Assembly: GCA_037043455.1 (NCBI GenBank)
Contig: JAWPHD010011188.1
Location: 1-64,000, forward strand
Reading direction: 5' to 3'
DNA: 64,000 nt
Source: Cyrtodaria siliqua
Taxonomy: Eukaryota; Mollusca; Bivalvia; Adapedonta; Hiatellidae
Every line of letters begins with the position of its first letter. The first letter of the stretch is position 1. This document shows, piece by piece, positions 8,871-19,849 of this stretch. Made by a program: the position numbers and the translations under genes. The notes beneath the pieces were generated by a model. The model made no database searches and had not been told where the DNA came from. It saw nothing but the letters and a program-made list of their open reading frames with translations.

Positions 8871-9749
8871 ATGTGCCAACCGCTACCTACTGGCAACTTC
8901 AAGTGGGTTGATAAGTTTCAAAAAGGAAAATCAAATTACATTGTTGAGTGCGATATCGAGTATCCTGAAGAACTTTATGAGTTGCATAATGATTATCCTC
9001 TTGCCCCAGAAAGTTTAAATATCAAAGATGAGTGGTTGTCAGACTATTGTAAAAATTTAAAACAAAAGTTTAATCTAGGAAATTGTAGTGTTAATAAACT
9101 TGTTACGACATTGAAAAATAAAGAAAAGTATGTCGTGCATTTTAGAAACTTAGAATTGTATAAAACGCTTGGATTAAAGGTGACAAAAATACATCGAATA
9201 CTACAGTTTGACGAATCAGAGTGGTTAAAGACATACATAGATTTTAATACTGCCAAGAGTACAGCTGGTAAAAATGCTTTTGAAAAGGATTTCTTCAAAC
9301 TGATGAACAATTCAGTTTTTGGTAAAACTATGGAAAACTTGAGAAAAAGAATTAATGTTAAATTGACTCATGATGAGGAGATTCTCTTGAAATACGCAGC
9401 AAGACCTTCATTTATTTCTTGTAAAATGTTTAATGAAAATTTATTTGCGATAAACAGAATAAAAGAAAGACTAGTTTTGAATCGTCCTGTTTATGTTGGT
9501 ATGTGTATTTTAGACTTGTCAAAATATTTGATGTATGATTTCCATTACAACTATATCAAAAACAATTATGATAAAAAAGCTAAGTTATTATTTACTGATA
9601 CCGATTCCTTGTGTTATGAAATAAAAACAAAAGATGTGTATGCGGACTTTTACAAGGATAAGGAACTGTTTGATAATTGTGATTATGATCCAAAAAGTAA
9701 GTTTCATTTTAATGATAATAAAAAAAGTCATTGGCAAGATGAAAGATGA
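8871..9749 (+). pseudogene. family B DNA polymerase, palm fragment (motifs B and C)
   Basis: It continues in the same frame as the preceding fragment after a single TAG codon. 292 residues begin MCQPLPTG. Motif B (KLMNNSVFGKTMEN, 143-156) and motif C (FTDTDSLCYE, 241-250, with the catalytic Asp pair) are intact, so palm chemistry residues are preserved despite the upstream stop. The frame runs off after an A7 tract (9720-9726) into a short out-of-frame tail (SHWQDER) and stops at 9749, while recognisable sequence resumes in the +1 frame. Confidence 0.85.
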
Positions 9750-10056
9750 AACTTGTGGAATACCTATTGTCGAATTTGTTGGGTTGCGAAGTAAGTTATA
9801 TTCGTATATGTTAGACAATGAGGTTAGTACAAAGAAATGTAAGGGCGTTAAAAAGTGTGTTGTGAAAAAACATATAACTCATGAAGATTATAAAACTATT
9901 TTGTTTACAGCAACAGAAGCTCATCATGAAATGAAAGTTATCAGATCGCAAAAGCATAACATAAGCAGCTATGCAATAAATAAAAAAAGTTTATCAGCTT
10001 ATGATGATAAACGGTACATATTAGATATTGGACAAGATACGTTAGCATACAAGTAA
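9727..10056 (+). pseudogene. family B DNA polymerase, C-terminal (thumb) fragment in +1 frame
   Basis: About 110 residues in the +1 frame relative to the palm fragment (open from 9634, meaningful from about 9721). Sequence such as GKMKDETCGIPIVEFVGLRSK and the terminal SAYDDKRYILD are typical of the PolB C-terminus in this group. The natural stop is at 10056. The whole polymerase is thus present from exonuclease to C-terminus, split by one nonsense codon and one homopolymer frameshift. No further viral gene follows. Confidence 0.8.
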
Positions 10057-10412
10057 AATGATACGCAGAGTGATGATGAAGACTACTGCCCGGTTCCTTC
10101 TGACTTTGCTTAATGAGTTGCAAATGTTATGTTATTAAAATGACAACCGGATTGATTAGTATTACAGAAACTGGGGGTTTTGGACGAGTTTCTTTTGGAA
10201 GGACCTCTCGAGTAGCTAATAGTATGCATCCGAGGCATCTGGCTCAGGTGTGACTTTATTTAAATAAAGGCATGCCTGGGTTCTAGCCTCAGATGAGCTA
10301 TTGTTAGTTTCTTGAGTGATCTTTTCGGAGCCTCAGATGAGCTATTGTTAGTTTGTTGGGTGAATCTTTTTCGGGAGATGGAAACTGTGCTCTAACCCTC
10401 AGTTTCTATACT
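10057..10412. other. non-coding DNA 3' of the polymerase with a 40-bp direct repeat
   Basis: No gene is seen. 'gcctcagatgagctattgtt' occurs at 10287 and again at about 10331, each followed by 'agttt-ttg-gtga-tctttt'. There is no clear inverted match to the left margin near 4282, so the right end of the virus-like element cannot be placed. Confidence 0.4.
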
Positions 10413-11695
10413 ACTTATGTCATAGGCAAACGATTGTATTCGTGAGAATAACACGGATGAAATACAGGTTATACACATACTTCATATATGTCATAAGTAA
10501 ACGAATGTATGCCTGGGAATCACACGGATGAAATACAGGTAATACACATGCTTCATACATGTCATAAGTAAACGAATGTATGCGTGAGAATCAAACGGAA
10601 CAAATACAGGTAATACCCATGCTTCATATCTGTCATAAGTAAACGAATGTATGCGTGAGAATCACACGGATGAAATACAGGAAATACATATGCTTCATAG
10701 GTCATAAATAAACGAATGTGTGCGTGAGAATCCCACGGATCCAAGGATGAAATACAGGTAATACACATCCTTCATATATGTCATAAGTAAACTAATGTAT
10801 GCGTGAGAATAGCACGGATGAAATACAGGTAATACACATGCTTCATAGATGTTATAAGTAAACTAATGTATGCGTGGGAATCACACGGATCCAAGGATGA
10901 AATACAGGTAATACACATGCTTCATAGATGTCATAAGTAAACGAATGTATGCCTGGGAATCGAACGGATGAAATACAGGTAATACACATGCTGCATAGAT
11001 GTCATAAGTAAACTAATGTATGCGTGAGAATCACACGGATGAAATACAGGTAATACACATGCTTCATAGATGTCATAATTAAACGAATGTATGCGTGAGA
11101 ATCACACGGATCCATGGATGAAATACAGGTAATACACATGCTTCATATATGTCATAAGTAAACGAATGTATGCCTGGGAATCGCACGGATGAAATACAGG
11201 TAATACACATGCTTCATAGATGTTATAAGTAAACTAATGTATGCGTGAGAATCACACGGATCAAATACAGATAATACACATGCTTCATAGATGTCATAAA
11301 TAACTAAAGTATGCGTGAGAAATACAGGTAATACACATGCTTCATAGATGTTATAAGTAAACTAATGTATGCGTGAGAATCACACGGATCAAATACAGGT
11401 AATACACACGCTTCATAGATGTCATAAATAACTAAAGTATGCGTGAGAAATACAGGTATTACACATGATTCATATATGTCATAAATAAACAAATGTATAC
11501 GTGCGAATCACACGAATCCAAGGATGAAATAAAGGTAATACATACATACACGTAATACAGATGTTTCATAGATGTCATAAATATATAAACTGATATATAA
11601 AGTGCGTGAGAATCTCACGGATCCACTGATGAAATACAGGTAATACACATGCTTCAAGTACATGTATGTTATAAATAAACTCATGTATTCTTATG
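10413..11695. repeat. 71-bp minisatellite, about 17 copies
   Basis: The repeating unit contains 'gaaatacaggtaatacacat', 'gcttcatagatgtcataag' and 'tatgcgtgagaatcacacgg'. Start-to-start spacing is 71 bp where measured (10459 to 10530). Longer variants carry an extra 'atccaaggatg', and two shortened units lie near 11300 and 11430. Open frames on the minus strand here are repeat artefacts. Confidence 0.85.
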
Positions 11696-11759
11696 AAATT
11701 TCATGAAGCAAGTATATAACTTGTATTTTATCTAGGGCAAGTATTTTATCAGAGAGAGG

Positions 11760-12305
11760 GGGAATGTGATAGTATAACTTAATAATTGAATCGAATTGAA
11801 TATTGCTTAACGGCTCACCAACACATTATAAGTTATTTAGTGCCGCCACAGCGAGAAGGGAATGTGATTGTATAACGTATTGAGTGGTGAAATAAGGACT
11901 AAATAAGTCAATTCAGTTGAACTGATACTTGTTTAACGGCTACTCAACACATACTACGACATTTAGAGCCGCCACAGAGCACAGACTTCAATTGATGTCT
12001 ATACCACCAGAGAGCGTAGAAAGTGGTACATGTATTATAACGTATTGCATGGTGAAATAATGACTAAATTAAAAGTTAAATTTTAATTGAATCTTGTGTA
12101 ACCCTCATCAACACATTACATGTTATATAGAGCCGCCTCAGAGCATACACGTCAGTTGATGTCTATACCACAGAGATAGTGGAAAATGTTCTTATAACGT
12201 GTGGAGTGGTGAGATAATGACTAAATAAGGAAACTTAATTGAACTGAATTTTGTTTACGGCTCATCAACATATTATAGGTTATTTAGAACAACCTCAGAG
12301 AGATT
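11760..12305. repeat. second tandem family, about four copies of a 100-165 bp unit
   Basis: Units share 'tataacgtattgagtggtga', 'ataatgactaaataa', 'ttgtttaacggctcatcaac' and 'agagccgcctcagag'. Longer units add 'gatgtctataccacagag'. The copies are diverged. A further copy lies inverted at 14184-14330. There is no coding sequence; 12306-12694 holds nothing I recognise. Confidence 0.7.
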
Positions 12306-12694
12306 GAAATTACACTTTATTGAATTTACAGGTGTAAACGTACAGAAAATATCAAGAATCTCATCTTAAGTCTTGACAGAGGATTGTCAGCTAAAAGCGT
12401 TCATTACCCGCAGTCGACTAAACTAACTTGCCAGTGTCAGGGGAGTAGCGTGGTCTGCTTTAAACGTACTCCTAATACGGGGTGCGAAGTCCCGAGTAGT
12501 GGAAATATTGGGAGAAGATGACTCCCGTACTGAATGTTGGTTCCTGAATATTTTTCATTTTTGGACCAAAATGGTGTTCGTATAAACGATATTTGTCAGG
12601 AATATAGACATTTTATGCTCGCAAAAAAAGTGGTAATTTTCCACCCTTCCTCCGTCCTACTCGGATTTATTATTGCATTTACAACTTGAATCAA

Positions 12695-12940
12695 GGACTC
12701 TAAATCCGGTTAAATATAAGTGTGCGATATGGATTTCAATATGCAAATGTGTTGACTCGTAATGTCATTACGTAATAGCCTAATGGGATACTATGTTCAG
12801 TTGCGTGAATTATGGTAATGACCCCGCTGTGTCTATAATTAATGTTACGCAAATGAATGTGGTATCCCATTAAGCCGTTAATGAAGTTGAATCTTAAAAT
12901 GCATACCGCACACAGATATATTTGGCCGGATTTAGAGTCC
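12695..12940. mobile_element. 246-bp foldback element
   Basis: The outer arms GGACTCTAAATCCGG and CCGGATTTAGAGTCC are perfect inverted repeats. Weaker inverted similarity continues inward (aaatata, gtgtgcg, taatgggatac) almost to the centre, so most of the element can fold on itself. No target duplication is evident. Sequence 12941-13410 beyond it shows no gene. Confidence 0.6.
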
Positions 12941-13412
12941 ATTTGTAAGGAAAACAGGTTTGTATGTAAATTGCATTGGTAATTATTATAATTATATGCT
13001 TTTCTGGTAAGTTTAGTGTGTATTCGGTAGTTACATTTTTTCGGCCCACTATATTAGTGTAACTATGCAACATTATATGGATAATTTATACTTATAAAGC
13101 ACTTTTAGCCCGTGGATTGAGATTTTAGTTTAGGTTAACTATTTATATTGAACCTAGATTAGTTCATTTTTGACGCATGCTGGAGGTCGTGTGTTTAATA
13201 ACCGACCGGGACATACGCATAATATATGGACGGATGAAATGTTGTTTTGCAAAGAAAACATGTCTTTAGCCTAATTACATTGACACTTATTATATATAAT
13301 TGTATGTTATGTTTAGTGAGTCTACTGAACATGGATTTGGGTAGAGTAAGCTTTATTCTATCCACAATGTGTGTGTAAAGAAGCAACTTCTACTGGATAA
13401 TTAATACTTATA

Positions 13413-13660
13413 TGCGTGGCCGAGGGGTTAACGACGTTGCGTTGTAAACCTTCTTGCCTCTCACCGCTGCGAGTTCGAATCCCACTGGGAGTCCGACTTG
13501 TAAGTGAGAAAGTGTCGATTCTTACGGATGGCGGGAGGTGTACAGTACTTGTCCTACCCAGGAAAAGTGGGTTGTCTGCACCCACCACAAACAGGCGACT
13601 GTCTTATAATGTATAACCTTATATGTGTTGAAAATCACGTAAAACACCATACAAACAAAC
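13413..13660 (+). mobile_element. tRNA-derived SINE (family 1)
   Basis: The tRNA-like head has an A-box region (gtggccgaggggttaacg) and a B box (gagttcgaatccc). The body reads 'cttacggatggcgggaggtg', 'tacagtacttgtcctaccca' and 'ggaaaagtgggttgtctgca'. A second copy, reverse-oriented, lies at 58975-59192 and aligns over the whole length, which marks a dispersed SINE and not a tRNA gene. Confidence 0.75.
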
Positions 13661-13689
13661 TGTTAATGTTACATGCAAAACCTTGGAGT

Positions 13690-13910
13690 TGGGTCTACTT
13701 TGGACTATAGTGTGTTCAGTCCCCGGCTGGGCCATTCCAAAGACTGTATAACAATGGTACTCCCTAACTTGAGGCTCAGCATATAAAGCGTAGTGCTCGG
13801 ACAAGTCGGGCCGTTGTCAGTATGTGACTGGTTGTGGTATCATTTAACGGCGGGGTATTCCAGCGGGGTAGCAATATAAAGTTAAGTTGAGCACAGAGCT
13901 AAGCTCACTG
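13690..13910 (+). mobile_element. SINE tail of the mollusc/metazoan conserved type
   Basis: The sequence 'gttgtcagtatgtgactggt' followed by 'cggcggggtattccagcggg', 'gtagcaatataaag' and 'gctcactgct' matches the tails of the SINE at 43300-43545 and the fragment at 50885-51000. The tRNA-like head is missing or lost. Sequence 13911-14183 shows only a second copy of 'tactgaacat-gatttgggtag' (first at 13322). Confidence 0.6.
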
Positions 13911-14183
13911 CTAAAAAGTATTGATATGTATCATTTTGCTTGCAGGCTAGAAACCAAGCCTAAAACTCTTCTTACGAACTTCTAGAGTTTCTTTACTTTT
14001 TTTTTCTATTTTTAGAATTTCACGAACTCTACTGAACATAGATTTGGGTAGAAATAAAGAAACTTTATTTGTCTCGTCATAATTTAGGTTGGAGGTCATC
14101 TTCCATAAACTGAAAAAATGTACATATACACTGTTGCAATCAATCTGAAAAGATCCTTGGGAAAATCAATCAAATACATACAA

Positions 14184-14330
14184 TTTCACCACTTAGTATG
14201 TTATAATACCACTTGACACTCTCTCTGGGGCGGCTCTAAATAATCTATATTGTTTTGATGAGCCGTTCAATTACCTTATTTAGTCACTATTTCATCACTC
14301 AATATAAAGTTGTAACACCAAATTCCCTAG
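14184..14330 (-). repeat. inverted copy of the 11760-12305 repeat unit
   Basis: Read on the minus strand it gives 'gatgaaatagtgactaaata', 'acggctcatcaa' and 'agagccgccccagagagag', matching the direct units at 11.8-12.3 kb. The region between is thus bracketed by inverted repeats. Confidence 0.65.
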
Positions 14331-14465
14331 TATAAAATCCAAATCAAGTAAAAAGCCGAACATAAAACATTATTATATAAACTATATAAACACAAACAAT
14401 CTGGATTTCCCTGTCATTTGCGCATGTGCATGCGTTTTGTATTTTATAAATATGATGTTCTTGCT

Positions 14466-14640
14466 CAGGCGCGGATTTAGGAGGCTGGTGCCTATTCAAA
14501 GCGTAAACATGAGACGAAAGCAGCTGCGATCCAATAAACTGCGAAAAGCACACTTAAAAATCAATTCTTCCCACTCACACCCCATCCACCTCACTCCCAA
14601 CATTGCGCCCTGCTAAGCTGAACTCCTGGATCCGCACCTG
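14466..14640. mobile_element. 175-bp MITE with CAGGCGCGGAT termini
   Basis: CAGGCGCGGATTTAGGAG at the left and the inverse CTCCTGGATCCGCACCTG at the right form about 18-bp terminal inverted repeats of a type common in hAT-like elements. I do not see a convincing 8-bp target duplication. The following 520 bp to 15159 are AT-rich without genes. Confidence 0.5.
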
Positions 14641-15159
14641 CTGTAATATATGTTTTATATATGTATCCTATAAATGAAAAGAAATCAGTCAGTTGTATTG
14701 AATTATTGATTTTTTTTAGTGTATCTATTTATCATTTTACCCTTTTAAGGCTGATTTCTAATCCGCCACATCCTATTTTCGTTATATTATATTATTATTA
14801 TAATAATGCAGCTATTATAAGATGCAAAACATCCCACAAAACATTATTATATTTTAAAAATAAATTGCCACTTTGAAATAAAAACAATCACATGTGGCAT
14901 TCTAGACCATATTTACTTTGCTAAGCATTATTATTACATACACACACACATAGAAGATATGCGGTAAGGATTAGCACCATTCTACCAATATTATCACCGT
15001 CACAGTGGGCTGTATTGTTATATTATTTTATCAAAAAGTTCAACAAATTACTGAAAAATACCAAAAACATATGATTCACATATTATATATACTCCATATA
15101 TCATTAAATGACACATACTTGAAATGCGTGTTAATCTCACGGGTGAATCTCATGAACCC

Positions 15160-15210
15160 CACGTGAGATCCACACGCGTGGACTTTGTCCACGCGTGTGG
15201 ATCTCACGTG
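15160..15210. repeat. 51-nt perfect hairpin (24-bp arms, 3-nt loop)
   Basis: The left arm 15160-15183 begins CACGTGAGATCCACACGCGT. The right arm 15187-15210 is its exact complement, leaving TTT as the loop. The arms contain CACGTG and ACGCGT palindromes. Related 'aatctcacgggtgaatctca' lies just upstream. No flanking gene explains it; 15211-15560 is otherwise unremarkable. Confidence 0.8.
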
Positions 15211-15560
15211 ACACCGGTACTAAACACTGACTGTCACTCTAGCTATATTTTTGGCGATATATAGAAAAGAGACTCAGTGACATGCCGAGGTAGACACAAG
15301 GACAGAGGGTGAGTTCAACTCTTTATTCTTCATTATATCATAAATCAACAAGTCAATGTTTAGTACTCGTGCATCTCATGCGGTAGGCTATCGGCAAGTA
15401 GAGCTATAAAAAGAGTTTTAAAAAATGTCATGTATAATCACGCCACCTAAAAATTTGGCTACTACCTTTTTTGGCTAGCCCCAAGTTAAGACTGCCATAG
15501 CGCAATAGCACTGCGTACGGTCATGTCATTAAAAGAAAAAAAATCTGTCATATTATTTAC

Positions 15561-15737
15561 CTCAAACGTCTCTTCACAACAGATTGTTAAACATGGAGAA
15601 GGTGAGCCATTTCCTTGGTAGTAAACCCCATCTCTGCATAGTAAAGAAGCTGCTCCCTGGAAGCAATGAAGAGTGGCCTTCCTCCTGTCTGCTGAACATG
15701 GGGTCTCTGGAAGCCAATTAGCTGGTCGCAGTCTATG
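15561..15737 (-). pseudogene. broken exon encoding a helix-turn-helix segment (integrase-core-type gene?)
   Basis: The exon is bounded on the minus strand by an acceptor (TTTTGTTAG, AG at 15739-15738) and a donor (GTAAAT at 15560). It reads CDQLIGFQRPHVQQTGGRPL, then FIASREQLLYYAEMGFTTKE and MAHLLHV, a stop (TAA, 15587-15589), and then QSVVKRRLR in the same frame. The pattern 'GRP...SREQL...GFTxxEMAxLLxV' resembles the HTH that precedes integrase-core domains in many invertebrate genes. The in-frame stop between the helices makes it a pseudoexon unless the stop is an error. Confidence 0.4.
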
Positions 15738-15904
15738 CTAACAAAAAACTGAAATATAAAACAATAACAACAAGAGGAATGCTTAACGGAGTAGCTTTTT
15801 TTTAATTTGTTTAAACGCATTTTTGGTATTTAGCATAAAAAAATGTCTGTTTCTGCTAAAGTATTGAGAAAAAAAATAGGGTAGCTAGGTAGGCTTTTAT
15901 AAAA

Positions 15905-16215
15905 CTCCTTTTCTCATTGGAAAATCTTTGGAAGAAATATAAAAAGATCGGACAGGGAAAGTAGCATTCAAGGAGGACAGTCAACCACAAAACACAGAAA
16001 CAAACACGCAAACAGACAAACAAGAAGGCAAAAGCAATAATAAATGCAAACGACATCACAAACACAAAAGGGTTGACAATAGGGCTACCGCACTGGAACG
16101 GTCAGTGGCAAAGTAGGCCACTGGGGGGGGGGGGGGTAAACCGGTTCTAGGGTGCACCAAACCTCACACTTACCCTACTGTCATCCCATTAAAACAGGAC
16201 AGTGTAAATAAAGAA
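15905..16215 (+). repeat. dispersed retroelement terminal repeat, copy 1
   Basis: The sequence runs 'gaaatataaaaagatcggac', 'agggaaagtagcattcaagg', 'gggttgacaatagggctacc', 'aacggtcagtggcaaagtag' and 'ctagggtgcaccaaacctca'. A G14 run interrupts it at about 16122. At least eight more copies occur in both orientations, several abutting reverse-transcriptase or GIY-YIG fragments, so it is probably the terminal repeat of that retroelement. 16216-16625 is non-coding with C-rich tracts. Confidence 0.65.
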
Positions 16216-16625
16216 ATCTTGGATTAAACATTTATGTATCATGAATATAAAACAAATATAAAACTATAACAAATTCGACGGCACGGGGCCATCGTAAAAT
16301 ACCCACGTTTTCTTCCCACTGGTCACTCCCCTCCCCACCACCCTCCACACTGTCATCCTAAACCGCTGCCTCCCCCTCCCCCCACACACAGCCCCACATG
16401 TATACAATTTAATCTCTTAATCAAAATGTTCATTTGAGAAATATTTTTTTAATAAATTGACCCCCTGTTACCTTCCACCCACCACCCACCCCCTCCAACC
16501 CCAACCCCAGGAAAGACGTCCAAGTTTTAAATAATAAATCATTTGACTCTTTATTAGATGACTATTATACCAGTTAATGGGCAAAAGTATAAAACATTAC
16601 ACCGTAATTTGATTATTAGTTAGGG

Positions 16626-17190
16626 CCCGGGTAGACGTTCGAGTTTGCGAAATAAAAAGAAAAATTAATATTTTGTTTATGTTTTATAGACCATTACATT
16701 TACCAAGTAAAAGAATATGGAAAAATGACAGTGTAATTAAATGGTGAGTGTATTTGACCTTTTGACCCCCTGAGGGACCCTGGATACCCCACTGATGGAC
16801 CCTAGGTGCAGAGCCATCATCATAATGTTTCATTTGAGACATAATTACAAAAAAAAAGAAGAAAAAAATACTCCAAATCCCCCCCCCCCCCGGCCGCCAC
16901 ACCCACCCTGGGTCACAGGGCAGACGAGTTTGCAAAATAAAACAAATGTTTGATATGTTGTTTACCTTTTATAGACGATTACATGTAATAAGTTATGTGC
17001 AAGAATATGAAAAAAAATGAGAGTGTAATTAAATGGTTAGTGTGTTTGACCTTTTGACCCCTCTCAGGGACTCTGGGTACCCCTCTGAGGGACCCTGGGT
17101 GCAGAGCCATCATCATACAAATAAATACCAAAAAAAGAAAATACCCCAAATCTCCCCCACCCGCCACACCCACCCTGGGCCTCAGGGCAG
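16626..17190. repeat. two tandem copies of a 280-300 bp unit
   Basis: Both halves contain 'gagtgtaattaaatggt', 'tttgaccttttgacccc', 'gaccctgggtgcagagccat', an A-rich tract, a C-rich tract and 'ccacacccaccctggg'. The frames on either strand are not conserved. The following 17191-17370 ends in a GGAC repeat typical of molluscan transposon ends. Confidence 0.65.
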
Positions 17191-17510
17191 ACAGTTTGTA
17201 ACAAACAATAATGTTGCTCTTGCACGCCGTCATCATATAGTGATGTCATACCCTAAGTTTGGTTGACTTCCGTGCAGCGGTTTAGGAGGAGATGCGGTAA
17301 CGGACAGACGGACGGACGGACAAACGGAGGCGATATTTAATGCACCCTTTTTTTGTTTTCATAAACGTGGGTATAAAAATAAAAGAAGAGAGAGCATTAT
17401 TTCTAGGCTAGCGCTAGGATTTTGAATAACGTAACATTTATTTTAACCAAATGAGACATGATTACCTGCATACATAGCAGGTCTACATTATTATCCTTTT
17501 TTGACAGGTA

Positions 17511-18030
17511 CTAGTATGTAATGAATATGTCTTCAGCCATCAAGCTTAGCATCAATGCAATGTTTACACATCCTTATATTAAATAATCATGATCCACATG
17601 CAGCACGCTACTGGGTGTTCATGCCAAAAAAAAATCGCGAATTTGCAATGATACTTTTATGTTTTCAATTTGAGAATTTAATTTTTGAAAGTTGCATGCT
17701 TTAATATTGCACTAGTATGTAATGAATATGTCTTCAGCCATCAAGCTTAGCATCAATGCAATATTTACACATCCTTATATTAAATAATCATGATCCACAT
17801 GCAGCACGCTACTGGGTGTTCATGCCAAAAAAAAATCGCGAATTTGCAATGATACTTTTATGTTTTCAATTTGAGAATTTAATTTTTGAAAGTTGCATGC
17901 TTTAATATTGCACATGCAGCACGCTACGGGATATTCATGCAAGAAATAACTCGCAAATTTGCAATGATATTTTTATGTTCTTAATATTGAGAATTCTATT
18001 TTCGAATTTCGCATGCTTTAATAGTGCGAG
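17511..18030. repeat. recent 201-bp tandem duplication plus a partial third copy
   Basis: The unit starting 'ctagtatgtaatgaatatgt' at 17511 recurs at 17712 with almost no change (one difference noticed: aatgttt/aatattt). A shortened, diverged third copy begins at about 17912 ('catgcagcacgctacgggat'). The near-identity suggests a young duplication. Nothing coding lies in 18031-19214. Confidence 0.8.
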
Positions 18031-19214
18031 CCTAGTATTGTATCTATATGTATAAAGTGGCAATATTATTGAAAGTCATCTAGTTGATTAATAAATGATG
18101 GTATTTATTGTTTATATGTAGGAAATTTTCCCAATATCAAATTATGGCATTCAATTTGCCGAAATGACGGAAAGGTAATTTTTGAATGTAAACCGGATAT
18201 CTAGTAAATGACATGTAGTTAAAAATGCGTTCAAAATTAACAACTGTATAACACCACCATTTATGTAGTTGTATTGGCGACCAAAGCGATTGGCTGAGTA
18301 CTTTATACATGTACATTATGCCTACTGGAAGATTTCTAGTCATACAACCTGCACATAATACCCGAAAGAGGGTGTTGCAGTAGAAACAGAGACAAACATA
18401 CCGGTGGTTATAGAATACACTCATTTATCACGGAGGAATTTAATAGCGACTTATCTGTTTCTATCGAAACCAAGATTGGATTGACTTCAGTAAATAAAAA
18501 CGATATATGTAGAATGTAACTTGTAAATATAAATAATTTATGTTAACATAGTTTTAAAATTCATACATGTCATATATGATACTTTTCTATAAACATGATT
18601 CTCTGCCATATAATGATTATTGATGATTTTTTAAAAGTGCCGCATTTTATTTATCAGAAGCGCCGCGTTTTCGAGATATCCACAAAACCGAAGTGAAACA
18701 TAATGATTGCCCCTTCAAATTATAACACGAATAATGATGTAATATAAAATTTCTGATGATGTCTAAAATAAACTCTACAATGCTTGATTTAATGTTGATT
18801 TATACCAGCAAATGTTACTTGTCCTCATGGAAATCTGATTTAACATTAACATTCAGTGCAAAGTACCGTAACACGCAGTTTTGTGGGAAACCGTACATCG
18901 CAACATCCCGAATATTGATTACAATTACCTTGTAATACCACGTGATGCACGTACACATCACGACAAAAATACAAGTATTCATGTGTGCGTTAGAGTGTAC
19001 ATTACAACACATATAAACTGTTCACTGTTACCATGTGTAATTATAAGATCGTGTTATCAAAGTAAAAATTGTAAAGGAATAATATAAACCAATGAAAATT
19101 AAAAAAATAAATTTAAATAAAGGGAAAATACCTTCCTTGGCACTAACACGCCGCCTCGACCAACTGCACTAATGAGGCTTCTGAATGTTCCGTCGCTAAT
19201 ATACATATAATAGT

Positions 19215-19435
19215 CATGATTACATGCTACATTTCAGTAGACTGGTTTACGAAAACGTCATTTCAGCAAGTGAAATGGTAACCTTTCAACATTACAAAAT
19301 ATGTGTTTATACCATTCACGTTTTTCAGACGAGTTCTCTAGGAATTCAAGTTGTAAAGCATGCTTATTGCCACTTACATGAGTCACAGTCTGTTAACCAC
19401 TGACAGATATAAAAGCCATATAAGTGTCAGCTGCC
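19215..19435 (-). repeat. 225-bp inverted repeat, left copy
   Basis: The reverse complement aligns with 49270-49495, sharing 'catcagctgcc', 'gtctgttaacca', 'ataagcatgc' and 'ggtataaacacatattttg'. Read on the minus strand it also gives a short protein-like stretch (HALQLEFLENSSEKREWYKH), so both copies may descend from a gene or transposon fragment. 19436-19849 shows no gene. Confidence 0.6.
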
Positions 19436-19849
19436 TTCAGCAGCTGAATAAAAGGATTATTTAACTGCTGGATTCCATTATAAGGAAATCCTTTATTCGA
19501 TGGTAGGTATGTGTTTTGTTTCAACCCACTTGCATCCACCCATTTTGAAAAGAACTACACGCCTATCATATTTCCGTATCACAGCATTGAAATAATCTCT
19601 ATTCCTTCTTCAGTTTTGTTAATTGTACGGCAGGATTTGATGCAGAGAAACATGTCTTTTTGATTTTTGGATTAATATTACAACTTTATTTCGGTAAAAT
19701 AAAATGAACAATCGCTAAAGCTAAAGTTTAAAAAGTTTAAGTTGGTGATAAATCAAGTCATCGTGGAATTCAATCTTAAGTTCATTGTCATTTTTGTTTT
19801 TGTTTCACAAAGTTTTATCAGCTCTTGGTGGTTCTTTTTTGTTGCTTAT

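Noticed and set aside
10562..11492. Minus-strand frames with repeated 'DPCDSHAYIRLLMT' peptides
   Set aside because: They are produced by the 71-bp minisatellite and have no independent coding evidence.
13413..13490. Possible serine/leucine-type tRNA gene
   Set aside because: A second copy of the same sequence with its non-tRNA body exists at 58975-59192, so it is a SINE.
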